Source: Bacillota bacterium (lineage in GTDB: Bacteria; Bacillota; Bacilli; Paenibacillales; NBRC-103111). From it: 6,309 nucleotides of DNA. The stretch lies in contig JAEWAA010000588.1 of the NCBI GenBank assembly GCA_023391955.1, positions 1-6,309 on the forward strand. Reading direction: 5' to 3'. The notes below the pieces were generated by a model. That model worked only from the letters and a program-made list of their open reading frames with translations. It did not search any database and was not told the origin of the DNA. Both the position numbers and the translations under genes were made by a program. Positions within the stretch are counted from its first letter, which is position 1; the number at the start of each line of letters is the position of its first letter. Shown in pieces: positions 1 through 5,209 of the stretch.

Positions 1-273
1 GCAGTTATGCGTATGCTCCACAAATGGGGCGATGGAGAGATAAAACTCATCCTTGGGCATGGGATAGGAAGTTTGGGAACCGTCATTTTCTAAAACCACA
101 AGCTCAGACGTTTTGGCGGATACGGACTTGGCCGTCCGTTTGGCTGAACTGAATTCCTCTATCATCTGCTTGGTCTTTTCGCCGTTGGGGGAAGCCGGAG
201 CAGCCGCCGGGTCAGTCTTGCCGGAGCATGCCGCCGCAAATACGAGAACGAGCAATATTAAACTTTTTTTCAA
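1..273 (-). CDS. cueP: CueP-family copper-binding lipoprotein (partial, C-terminus beyond window)
   Basis: Ninety-one N-terminal residues are visible and the frame runs off the left edge. The protein opens with KKSLILLVLVFAAAC, a short lipoprotein signal whose lipobox cysteine is residue 16, so it should be anchored outside the membrane. A low-complexity Ala/Pro linker follows, then a stretch around residues 73-91 (PKDEFYLSIAPFVEHTHNC). I recognise this stretch as the conserved start of the CueP domain, which ends at the first metal-ligand cysteine; the HSLTGC-like segment expected next lies outside the window. CueP proteins bind copper in the envelope of Salmonella, and Gram-positive members are lipoproteins. 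I chose the TTG start because AAGGTGG lies 6 nt upstream and translation begins directly with KK plus the hydrophobic core. An in-frame ATG at 306 adds 11 residues but has no ribosome binding site. It is the third gene of a leftward series, 67 bp after the deacetylase-like gene. The family call rests on motif recall, not alignment. Confidence 0.78.
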   Translation of the reverse strand, partial: MKKSLILLVLVFAAACSGKTDPAAAPASPNGEKTKQMIEEFSSAKRTAKSVSAKTSELVVLENDGSQTSYPMPKDEFYLSIAPFVEHTHNC

Positions 274-279
274 AGGGAA

Positions 280-286
280 CCACCTT
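280..286 (-). promoter_or_regulatory. Ribosome binding site of cueP
   Basis: AAGGTGG on the minus strand, 6 nt before TTG at 273. It decides the start codon in favour of TTG over the in-frame ATG at 306, which has only an A/T-rich, SD-less sequence before it. Confidence 0.7.
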
Positions 287-308
287 TCCAATACCAATCT
301 ACTCATTT

Positions 309-337
309 ATATTACAGCCGTTTATGAGCCGCAGCAA
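309..337 (-). promoter_or_regulatory. Possible sigma-A promoter for cueP
   Basis: On the minus strand TTGCTG (337-332) is followed after exactly 17 bp by TAATAT (314-309). Both hexamers are imperfect: 3 of 6 and 4 of 6 matches to consensus. Transcription would start near 302, downstream of the alternative ATG at 306, which agrees with the TTG start at 273. No copper-regulator box such as a CopY or CueR site was recognised. The gene may also be read from upstream, so this is tentative. Confidence 0.3.
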
Positions 338-340
338 GCT

Positions 341-1132
341 TCAAATCCGGTCCATCGGAAATGCAAATTCATAACCCTTGGCTGCCGCCCATGCAAAAAC
401 CTTCTCCAGCTTCGTTTCCATATCCGCACTCCAGCACTGCTCATGGGTGAACAACACCAGCGCCTTCAGCTTTGCGGCATAAGCCGGGTCTCCAGCCCAA
501 GCTGACAGGTCTGCAGCCGGATCGGGCCAGTTTTCCAGCCGCGGCATGGTTTTGAGAAAATATAAAGCTTCCTTCTCATCGTAATAAGCGCCTTCTTGCT
601 TCAACGCTTCACGTTGGGACTCATCCAGATACATATCCACTTTCCTGCTGTCGTCACTGGTCAGAAAACCCTTGGCGCCGGGTGAGCTGTCTCTCCATAT
701 CCTGGCGTTAGCCGCATTGCCGGAGAAATAGTGGGTTCTTCCCATGGTGTCGATATTCTTATCTGTTGCAAAAGTCTTGAAAGCCTCCATGGTGTTCCGG
801 TAATGGGAGCGGGCTTCCTCCTCCGGGCGTTCATTATAATTGTCCTGGCGGGTGTTGGCATGGAAGGCCAGCCGCAGCCAGTGGGCATGAGCGGCAAACT
901 CCTCCTTAAACCGGGACGTCATCTGCCCCAGGTTCCACGTAGCCGGCTCATCAGAATAGAAGCAATTGAAGGTGACCACTGCCCCGTACCGGTCATGGAA
1001 TGCCTTCAGGCAGGCCAGCCGCGGATGGTCAAAAATGGAGGAATACGATTCCGCTTGGCTGTTGATTTCCCGCAGCCACAGGTACACATCATCGATGGAA
1101 AAATGAACATATGGATTGTCTTTGCTGGTCAA
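341..1132 (-). CDS. Polysaccharide-deacetylase-like (NodB-fold) protein, cytoplasmic
   Basis: 263 residues. What is seen: FSIDDV at residues 11-16 close to the N-terminus, LAFHANTR at 88-95, GFLTSDDSR at 155-163 and LFTHEQCW at 227-234. This order resembles the beta/alpha-barrel of NodB/polysaccharide deacetylases: an Asp-Asp pair at the end of strand 1, a mid-domain HxxxR strand, and a late strand ending in a histidine. The canonical H-(S/T)-x-x-H metal motif is not evident; H91 is followed by ANTR. The substrate, and even catalytic activity, are therefore uncertain. There is no signal peptide or membrane segment, so the protein is predicted to be cytoplasmic. The TTG start at 1132 is nearly forced: an in-frame TAG lies two codons upstream, and FSIDDV begins only 10 residues in. 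AAAGGA sits 11 nt before the TTG. The gene lies 46 bp downstream of the YcaQ-like gene, probably co-transcribed with it. Confidence 0.75.
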   Translation of the reverse strand: MTSKDNPYVHFSIDDVYLWLREINSQAESYSSIFDHPRLACLKAFHDRYGAVVTFNCFYSDEPATWNLGQMTSRFKEEFAAHAHWLRLAFHANTRQDNYNERPEEEARSHYRNTMEAFKTFATDKNIDTMGRTHYFSGNAANARIWRDSSPGAKGFLTSDDSRKVDMYLDESQREALKQEGAYYDEKEALYFLKTMPRLENWPDPAADLSAWAGDPAYAAKLKALVLFTHEQCWSADMETKLEKVFAWAAAKGYEFAFPMDRI

Positions 1133-1137
1133 AAGCT

Positions 1138-1154
1138 ATCAGATCCTTTCTGAT
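1138..1154 (-). promoter_or_regulatory. Small hairpin presenting the Shine-Dalgarno of the deacetylase-like gene
   Basis: ATCAG (1138-1142) and CTGAT (1150-1154) are perfect 5-bp inverted arms around a 7-nt loop. On the transcript the loop carries AAAGGAT, the only plausible ribosome binding site for the TTG at 1132. The stem is short, so a regulatory role is only a possibility. Confidence 0.3.
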
Positions 1155-1178
1155 CCTTCACAAAATAATCGTCATTCA

Positions 1179-2399
1179 TCATAAGTTACGCATTTCAGTA
1201 GAGTCACAGCGGATATACTCCTGGAAACGGGCGATGCCTGCGAGGATCCGGTCCATCACACCTGCGCCGCCATCCACACCATCCTGCAGCCAGATCCGGT
1301 TGACCACAAGCATGTTCCGTTTCGGGTCGGTCTCCATCTCCAGACGTCCCACCAGCTCACTGCCGCACAGGACCGGCAGCACATAGTAACCATACTTCCG
1401 CTGGGCAGCGGGAGTGTAAACCTCCCATTTGTATTCGAAGCCGAACAGGTCCACGATGAGCTTCCGGTCCCACAGCAGGTTATCCAAGGGCGCAAGAATT
1501 CTGGCGCAGCCGGTTGTATCGGAGGGCTGGGCGGCTGCGGCTTGCAGCAGGTCCAGATTTTCCGAAGCCACATATAAGGGATGTTTGATTCCGTCCACAC
1601 CAATCTTCACGATTGCACCTTCATCCAGCAGGGTTTGGAAGGCCTGGCTGCGCTCCACGCTTTTGAGGCCGTTGATCCCCAGCCATGCGTCACTGGGTTT
1701 GTTCCACAACAAACCGACGGCGTTGATCCTGCGCAGCACGCCCCACTTGAAATATTCCGCGTCTGTCCGGTATGGAGGCGCCATGTTGAAGTATTCCGCC
1801 GGAATACACTTCTCGGCCAGAGCATAATACCGGCGGGTGCCCTTCTTATGATGGACTACAGCCAACCCGGCATAACACATGGCCTCCAGCGCAGCCTTGG
1901 CCAGCCGTTGGGGACCGTAGTGCCAGTCCACCTTCACATCATGGGCAAAATCCGACGAACAAGCGGATTCATGCTTCTGCAGGTACTCGGTGATCTCGTC
2001 TACAACTGCCTGATGCTCCCGGCACCACACCAGGAAACGCCTGCGGAACCGCTCGAAGCAGGACCAATCCGCCACTGTGCTGATGGACATATTTTTGTCC
2101 CATACGTCGAACAGGGCTCTGTCCTGATACAGAAGCGGCTCGATATCCCCCTTCCGGTAGGAGCGGCACCTGGCCTGCAGCACCAGATCGGGATTCCTGC
2201 CTACCACATCCAGCGGGTCATACTGGATACATCCGGTTTTGCGGATATAATCTGTGATATCCCCTCCACCCTGGAGAGCCGAGTCGTCGCTCAGATGATG
2301 ATACCGCACCAGATACCTGCGTATCTGTTCCTTGTCATACCATTGGGTAGGGATGGGAATCGCCCGCCTTTTTTGAAGGAATAACATCTTTAGCTTCAT
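1179..2399 (-). CDS. YcaQ-like winged-helix DNA glycosylase (HTH_42 / AlkZ-AlkX superfamily)
   Basis: 406 residues from the ATG at 2399. Near the N-terminus YDKEQIRRYLVRYHHL (21-36) matches the opening helix of the family, and CIQYDPLDVVGRNPDL (57-72) carries the Q-x-D signature (Q59, D61) typical of YcaQ/AlkX enzymes, which unhook interstrand crosslinks and remove bulky alkylated bases. WDRKLIVDLFGFEYKWEVY (310-328) and RKYGYYVLPVLCGSELVGRLE (334-354) are the usual C-terminal blocks. Length is normal for the family (about 370-410), so the gene looks intact. The start is uncertain. Neither the ATG at 2399 nor the in-frame ATG at 2387 has a good ribosome binding site, and both lie before the conserved region. 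The reading frame stays open far upstream, but that part is antisense to the acetyltransferase gene and is not credible protein. It is the first gene of the leftward series and is divergent from the GNAT gene. Function is inferred from family features. Confidence 0.85.
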   Translation of the reverse strand: MKLKMLFLQKRRAIPIPTQWYDKEQIRRYLVRYHHLSDDSALQGGGDITDYIRKTGCIQYDPLDVVGRNPDLVLQARCRSYRKGDIEPLLYQDRALFDVWDKNMSISTVADWSCFERFRRRFLVWCREHQAVVDEITEYLQKHESACSSDFAHDVKVDWHYGPQRLAKAALEAMCYAGLAVVHHKKGTRRYYALAEKCIPAEYFNMAPPYRTDAEYFKWGVLRRINAVGLLWNKPSDAWLGINGLKSVERSQAFQTLLDEGAIVKIGVDGIKHPLYVASENLDLLQAAAAQPSDTTGCARILAPLDNLLWDRKLIVDLFGFEYKWEVYTPAAQRKYGYYVLPVLCGSELVGRLEMETDPKRNMLVVNRIWLQDGVDGGAGVMDRILAGIARFQEYIRCDSTEMRNL

Positions 2400-2411
2400 T
2401 ATACCAATGAA

Positions 2412-2433
2412 ATACGACAATAGTCTGTCGCAT
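2412..2433. promoter_or_regulatory. Operator-like inverted repeat in the divergent intergenic region
   Basis: ATACGACA (2412-2419) and TGTCGCAT (2426-2433) form 8-bp arms with one mismatch around the 6-nt spacer ATAGTC; the inner 5 bp (CGACA/TGTCG) are perfect. The site lies between the divergent YcaQ-like gene (start 2399) and the GNAT gene (start 2487), and overlaps where the -35 of the GNAT promoter would fall. This is the size and placement of a dimeric repressor site. No regulator gene is in the window and I do not recognise the exact consensus. Confidence 0.45.
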
Positions 2434-2450
2434 ATAAATGGACAATTATA

Positions 2451-2456
2451 TATAAT
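2451..2456 (+). promoter_or_regulatory. Probable -10 element of the GNAT gene promoter
   Basis: A perfect TATAAT lies in an A/T-rich stretch 30 bp before the ATG at 2487. It would give a leader of about 24 nt that includes the ribosome binding site. The -35 region is poor (GTCGCA at 2427-2432, 18-bp spacer) and overlaps the inverted repeat. An alternative pair, TGGACA (2439-2444) with TCTAAT (2460-2465), has only a 15-bp spacer and would leave almost no leader. Confidence 0.4.
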
Positions 2457-2486
2457 AATTCTAATGGGAATGAAAGGAGGGTTTTT

Positions 2487-3305
2487 ATGGCATTGCCGAT
2501 TCTTACCGAAGATTTGGCCAAGCGTATCCTTCAATCTGAAACTCATTATTTTACCTCGAGAATCAGCTCTATCGGCGAAAGAGCCGGGAATCCGGAAGGA
2601 GTAGAAATCAGGACCTTCGGGCAAACAGCAGCTTTTTATATCAAAACCATGCCTTGGGGGCTGTTCAACTCTGTGAAGGGGTTCTCCCCGGATGACTCCG
2701 GCAGCTTGGACGAGATGATTGCCTTCTACCGGGAGCGGAACCGGTCCTTTCAGTTGGACATCAATCCGCCTGGGGTGGGTCCCGAATGTCTGAGGATATT
2801 GGCCGAACACGGGCTGTACCAAATTGGCTTCCACTCTGTCCTCTGTGGTTTGCCCGGCTCCGTTCCTCCTAAACTCCCCTCCTCCATCAAAATAATAGAA
2901 ATTGTGCGGGAGGTGGACTTTGACCTCTATGCAGGTGTGCATTGTGTCGGGTCTGGTATGGATATCGCCCACAAACACCACTTTGCCAATAATAACATCG
3001 GCCTGCTGAACCGTCCCGGCTGGAAGCTCTATCTGGCTTTCTGGGATGGGGTGCCTGCTGCTGTCGCCATGATGCATACCGCCAATAACATCGCTTCGTT
3101 CACATTGGCTGCAACCGCTCCCGACTACAGACAGAAAGGCTTGCATACGGCCTTATTGCAATGGCGGCTGCACGAAGCATACAAGGCCGGCTGTGAGCTT
3201 GTGGCGGCACAGGCCAGCTTCGGAAGCTCAAGCCAGCATAATATGGAGCGGGCCGGCATGCAATTGGCGTGGACCCGGGCCGTTTGGGCGCCTCTCTCCT
3301 TTTAA
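2487..3305 (+). CDS. GNAT-family N-acetyltransferase with N-terminal extension
   Basis: 272 residues. The ATG is preceded by a strong AAAGGAGG (2473-2480) at 6-nt spacing, so the start is secure. The C-terminal half has the GNAT fold signature: a strand LYLAFWDGVPAAVAMMHT (181-198), then FTLAATAPDYRQKGLHTALL (205-224), where RQKGLH (215-220) corresponds to the acetyl-CoA pyrophosphate-binding (Q/R)xxGx(G/A) loop. The end, SSSQHNMERAGMQLAW (247-262), matches the usual motif B region in which the helix bearing N and R precedes the last strands. The first 130 or so residues are a separate, poorly recognised half, including FQLDINPPGVGPE (88-100), as in two-lobed GNAT proteins. The expected reaction is transfer of an acetyl group from acetyl-CoA to an amine; the substrate cannot be deduced. 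The gene stands alone, divergent from the YcaQ-like gene and closed by a terminator 12 bp after its stop. Confidence 0.87.
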   Translation: MALPILTEDLAKRILQSETHYFTSRISSIGERAGNPEGVEIRTFGQTAAFYIKTMPWGLFNSVKGFSPDDSGSLDEMIAFYRERNRSFQLDINPPGVGPECLRILAEHGLYQIGFHSVLCGLPGSVPPKLPSSIKIIEIVREVDFDLYAGVHCVGSGMDIAHKHHFANNNIGLLNRPGWKLYLAFWDGVPAAVAMMHTANNIASFTLAATAPDYRQKGLHTALLQWRLHEAYKAGCELVAAQASFGSSSQHNMERAGMQLAWTRAVWAPLSF

Positions 3306-3313
3306 GCAGCAAC

Positions 3314-3363
3314 AAAAAAGCCTACCCTGGGACCCAATAGGAGCAGGATAGGCTTCTTTTATT
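3314..3363 (+). terminator. Rho-independent terminator of the GNAT gene, probably bidirectional
   Basis: AAGCCTACCCT (3318-3328) pairs with AGGATAGGCTT (3345-3355), an 11-bp stem with one mismatch, followed by CTTTTATT on the plus strand. Read from the minus strand the same stem is followed by TTTTTT (complement of the A-run at 3314-3319). It could therefore also stop transcripts arriving from the convergent PAP2 gene, for which no other terminator was found. Confidence 0.85.
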
Positions 3364-3375
3364 CATGCCGGACGC

Positions 3376-3558
3376 TAACGAATCTCACAACGCTTATTTT
3401 CTATAAAATCAGCCGAATCGCATTTTAACGAATGTGACACACGTTATTCGTAACGAACAGGCCTGATAAAGCCCGTTCCAAAGCAAATAAGCTTCGTCAG
3501 ATTCGTTAGAATCCAAACACCCGCCAAATCTGCAAAATAGGGTGGCTGAGATTCGTTA
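3376..3558. repeat. Mirror-symmetric array of four 25-bp repeats (BIME/REP-like dyad element)
   Basis: Four copies of a unit beginning TAACGAAT and ending around TATT are present: plus-oriented at 3376-3400 and 3426-3450, minus-oriented at 3484-3508 and 3534-3558. The starts of the first pair are 50 bp apart, and so are those of the second pair. The whole element is symmetric about position 3467. By eye the outer copies agree with each other at 19 of 25 bases, and the inner copies likewise. The 25-bp spacers between copies are much less alike. A small hairpin (3455-3478) sits at the centre. The region 3364-3621 otherwise shows no credible gene; it fills the gap between the GNAT and PAP2 genes, which converge on it. 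Confidence 0.8.
3455..3478. repeat. Central hairpin of the dyad element
   Basis: GAACAGGC (3455-3462) and GCCCGTTC (3471-3478) are inverted 8-bp arms with one mismatch around an 8-nt loop. Its centre (3466.5) coincides with the symmetry axis of the four flanking repeats. No U-run follows on either strand, so it is not a terminator. Confidence 0.55.
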
Positions 3559-3621
3559 GGGCGGCCGCTCTTCAAACTCCCAAGGAGGCAGATTGTGGCC
3601 AATATCCCGCCAACCGCCCCA

Positions 3622-4074
3622 TCATCCAAACTGATGCATCACCAAAGCCACCGCAATACCGATCAACGCCCCAACGAACACCTGGTACGAGGTATGGCCG
3701 ACGAATTCCTTGAGAATCACCTGCGGCGAAGGCTGGTTCCCGTGGCTGTGGAGAAGCTTGCTCAGCTGGTTCAAAATCTTGGCATGCTCCCCAGCTTCGC
3801 GTCTGACTCCCCGGGCATCATGCATGACAATAATGGCCAGGACAGTGCTGATGGCGAAGGCAAAGGAATCAAAACCATACTGGATTCCCGCTGCTGTGGC
3901 CAGGGCCGTTACCGAAGCGGAGTGTGAGCTGGGCATTCCCCCCGCACCCACCAGGCGTTCCGCGCTGAAGCGTTTATGAAGGATCAAATGAATAACCGTC
4001 TTCAAAACCTGGGCGACTAACCACCCCATAAACACATTCACTAATACAACATTATTCAGTACATCGTGGATCAT
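3622..4074 (-). CDS. yuiD: Divergent PAP2 (DUF212) membrane protein, YuiD-type
   Basis: 150 residues from the ATG at 4074. A hydrophobic N-terminal segment (VVLVNVFMGWLVAQVLKTVI, about 9-28) is followed by GGMPSSHSA (45-53), equivalent to the PSGH motif of PAP2 phosphatases. Next come a membrane segment and HDARGVRREAGEHA (85-98), the second signature of this divergent branch, and FVGHTSYQVFVGALIGIAVAL (124-144). This order and size match Bacillus YuiD. The protein is expected to be an integral membrane protein of the acid-phosphatase/lipid-phosphatase superfamily; its substrate is not established. The frame extends to an ATG at 4110, but the extra 12 residues (MQPDREEGDGTD) are acidic and do not fit the family. 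GAAGGTGA (4092-4085) sits 10 nt before the ATG at 4074, and the likely promoter would leave only about 8 nt before 4110. It is a single gene, convergent with the GNAT gene. Confidence 0.9.
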   Translation of the reverse strand: MIHDVLNNVVLVNVFMGWLVAQVLKTVIHLILHKRFSAERLVGAGGMPSSHSASVTALATAAGIQYGFDSFAFAISTVLAIIVMHDARGVRREAGEHAKILNQLSKLLHSHGNQPSPQVILKEFVGHTSYQVFVGALIGIAVALVMHQFG

Positions 4075-4084
4075 ATCCGTTCCG

Positions 4085-4092
4085 TCACCTTC
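4085..4092 (-). promoter_or_regulatory. Ribosome binding site favouring the ATG at 4074
   Basis: GAAGGTGA on the minus strand lies 10 nt before the ATG at 4074. Only GAGAG-like purines precede the alternative ATG at 4110, so the shorter PAP2 protein is preferred. Confidence 0.5.
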
Positions 4093-4124
4093 TTCTCTGT
4101 CGGGCTGCATGGCTTACACTCTCT

Positions 4125-4154
4125 ATCATAACGAATTGACCGAAGAACCTGCAA
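4125..4154 (-). promoter_or_regulatory. Probable promoter of the PAP2 gene
   Basis: TTGCAG (4154-4149) and TATGAT (4130-4125) on the minus strand are separated by 18 bp. The -10 matches consensus at 5 of 6 bases, the -35 at 3 of 6. It lies between the terminator of the upstream sugar-transport operon and the PAP2 start, so the PAP2 gene is probably its own transcription unit. Initiation near 4118 would give a leader of about 44 nt to the ATG at 4074. Part of the spacer carries a TAACGAAT motif shared with the repeat element at 3376-3558. Confidence 0.45.
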
Positions 4155-4170
4155 ATGTTACACAAAAAAG

Positions 4171-4206
4171 CAAAAACACCGCCCCTTCCGAAGAAGGAGC
4201 GGCGGT
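4171..4206 (-). terminator. Rho-independent terminator of the sugar ABC transporter operon (UUCG tetraloop)
   Basis: On the minus strand a 10-bp GC-rich stem with one mismatch (arms 4202-4193 and 4188-4179) closes on the loop TTCG with a C-G closing pair, the very stable C(UUCG)G tetraloop. GTTTTTGCTTTTTTG follows, a good U-tract. It begins about 40 nt after the stop codon of the LplC-type permease and ends that operon. Confidence 0.9.
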
Positions 4207-4216
4207 AATTCGTGAT

Positions 4217-4236
4217 AAGCCGTGTTTCCGCGGCTT
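4217..4236. repeat. Minor inverted repeat between permease stop and terminator
   Basis: AAGCCG (4217-4222) and CGGCTT (4231-4236) form 6-bp arms around an 8-nt loop in the 3' untranslated part of the transporter transcript. There is no U-tract after it. It is probably incidental or a small mRNA-stabilising stem. Confidence 0.3.
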
Positions 4237-4244
4237 TCCCGCCT

Positions 4245-5192
4245 TTACCCTTTAACCCCGCCTACCATCATACCCTTCACAAAATACTTCTGCAGAAAAG
4301 GGTAGACCATGATGATGGGCACCGAAGCGACCATGGTCATAGTGGCGCGGACGGACAGCGGCGTAATCCGGTTCTGCTGGGCCCCGCTGGCACCCGAGAT
4401 CATCCCTTCCATGCTGGACTGTCCCGAGGTGGTGTTGGAGTTCTGGAGAATTTTCTGCAGCTCGTACTGCAGCGTGCTCAGCTTGATGTGGGAGGAATTG
4501 TACAGGAACACATCAAACCAGGAATTCCAGTGGAATACCCCGGAGAACAAGGCGACGGTAGCCAACACGGCAGTAGTAAGGGGAAGCACAATTCTGGTAA
4601 AGGTAACAAAATCTCCCGCACCGTCGATTCGTCCCGCCTCCAGAATGCTGTCGGGCAAATTCTCAATAAAGGAGCGGATAATAATCAGATTGAACACGCC
4701 GATAAGTCCCGGCCAGATATAGACCTGAAAGCTGCCGATCATGCCCAAATCCCGGATCAGCAGATAGGTGGGAATGAGCCCGCCGTTAAAATACATGGTC
4801 AGGATAAAGGCCAGGGTAATGAATTTGCGCAGCACATAATCCTGCCGGGTAATGGTATATGCCACCATGGCGGAGCAGAATACGGTCAGAACCGTACCGA
4901 TAATCGTCAGCAATACAGAGATGTAAGCCGCATGGAAAATCGTCGCTTCCTTAAACACATACTCATAGTTATCCAGTGTCCACATCCGGGGCCAGAGATA
5001 GATGCCGCCCTTCAGCGAATCCTGGGCATTGTTCAAGGAAACCGCCAGCACATTGGCAAACGGGTACAGCGTAATGATCATCAGGCAGACCAGGAATATC
5101 GTATTACAGATATCAAAGGTCCTGTCGCTTATGGAGGCTTTGATTTTATACCGCCGTTTGGATTTCCCGGCTTCAGCCGTTTTGGCACTCAT
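4245..5192 (-). CDS. Carbohydrate ABC transporter permease, LplC/YtcP type (CUT1)
   Basis: 315 residues. A basic cytoplasmic N-terminus (GKSKRRYKIKAS, 9-20) precedes about six hydrophobic segments, the first near 28-52 (ICNTIFLVCLMIITLYPFANVLAV). The EAA loop that docks to the ATPase is clear at 185-205: EAGRIDGAGDFVTFTRIVLPL, with the invariant Gly at 191. FNGGLIPTYLLIRDLGM (135-151) and the ending FVKGMMVGGVKG (304-315) are typical of the LplC/YtcP branch of MalG-like permeases. It forms the membrane channel as a heterodimer with the LplB-type permease encoded just upstream. The start at 5192 has a strong GAGGGAGG about 7-8 nt upstream, placed in the 17-bp gap between the two permease genes. 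It is the last gene of its operon. The sugar cannot be read from the sequence; related systems import complex plant or host oligosaccharides. Confidence 0.94.
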   Translation of the reverse strand: MSAKTAEAGKSKRRYKIKASISDRTFDICNTIFLVCLMIITLYPFANVLAVSLNNAQDSLKGGIYLWPRMWTLDNYEYVFKEATIFHAAYISVLLTIIGTVLTVFCSAMVAYTITRQDYVLRKFITLAFILTMYFNGGLIPTYLLIRDLGMIGSFQVYIWPGLIGVFNLIIIRSFIENLPDSILEAGRIDGAGDFVTFTRIVLPLTTAVLATVALFSGVFHWNSWFDVFLYNSSHIKLSTLQYELQKILQNSNTTSGQSSMEGMISGASGAQQNRITPLSVRATMTMVASVPIIMVYPFLQKYFVKGMMVGGVKG

Positions 5193-5209
5193 GCGTACCC
5201 CTCCCTCTT

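Noticed and set aside
113..505. Plus-strand open frame of 130 codons spanning the cueP start and the deacetylase-like 3' end
   Set aside because: It crosses two supported minus-strand genes and their intergenic gap, and shows no motif.
1581..2384. Plus-strand open frame of 267 codons opposite the YcaQ-like gene
   Set aside because: No recognisable motif and low-complexity composition; the opposite strand has clear family motifs across the same stretch.
2398..2403. TATAAT on the minus strand as the -10 of the YcaQ-like gene
   Set aside because: It overlaps the proposed ATG at 2399 and has no acceptable -35 at 16-18 bp. It would only fit if translation started at 2387 on a nearly leaderless transcript.
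2400..3146. Upstream extension of the YcaQ-like reading frame (about 249 more codons)
   Set aside because: It runs antisense to the well-supported GNAT gene and through an A/T-rich intergenic region, and does not resemble the family's N-terminus. The open frame is a by-product of codon usage on the other strand.
3376..3558. CRISPR array
   Set aside because: The copies are degenerate and occur in opposite orientations in mirror symmetry, whereas CRISPR repeats are near-identical and all direct; no cas genes are nearby.
3444..3629. Small minus-strand frame of 61 codons in the repeat region
   Set aside because: It runs through the inverted repeats, has no convincing ribosome binding site and overlaps the PAP2 stop.
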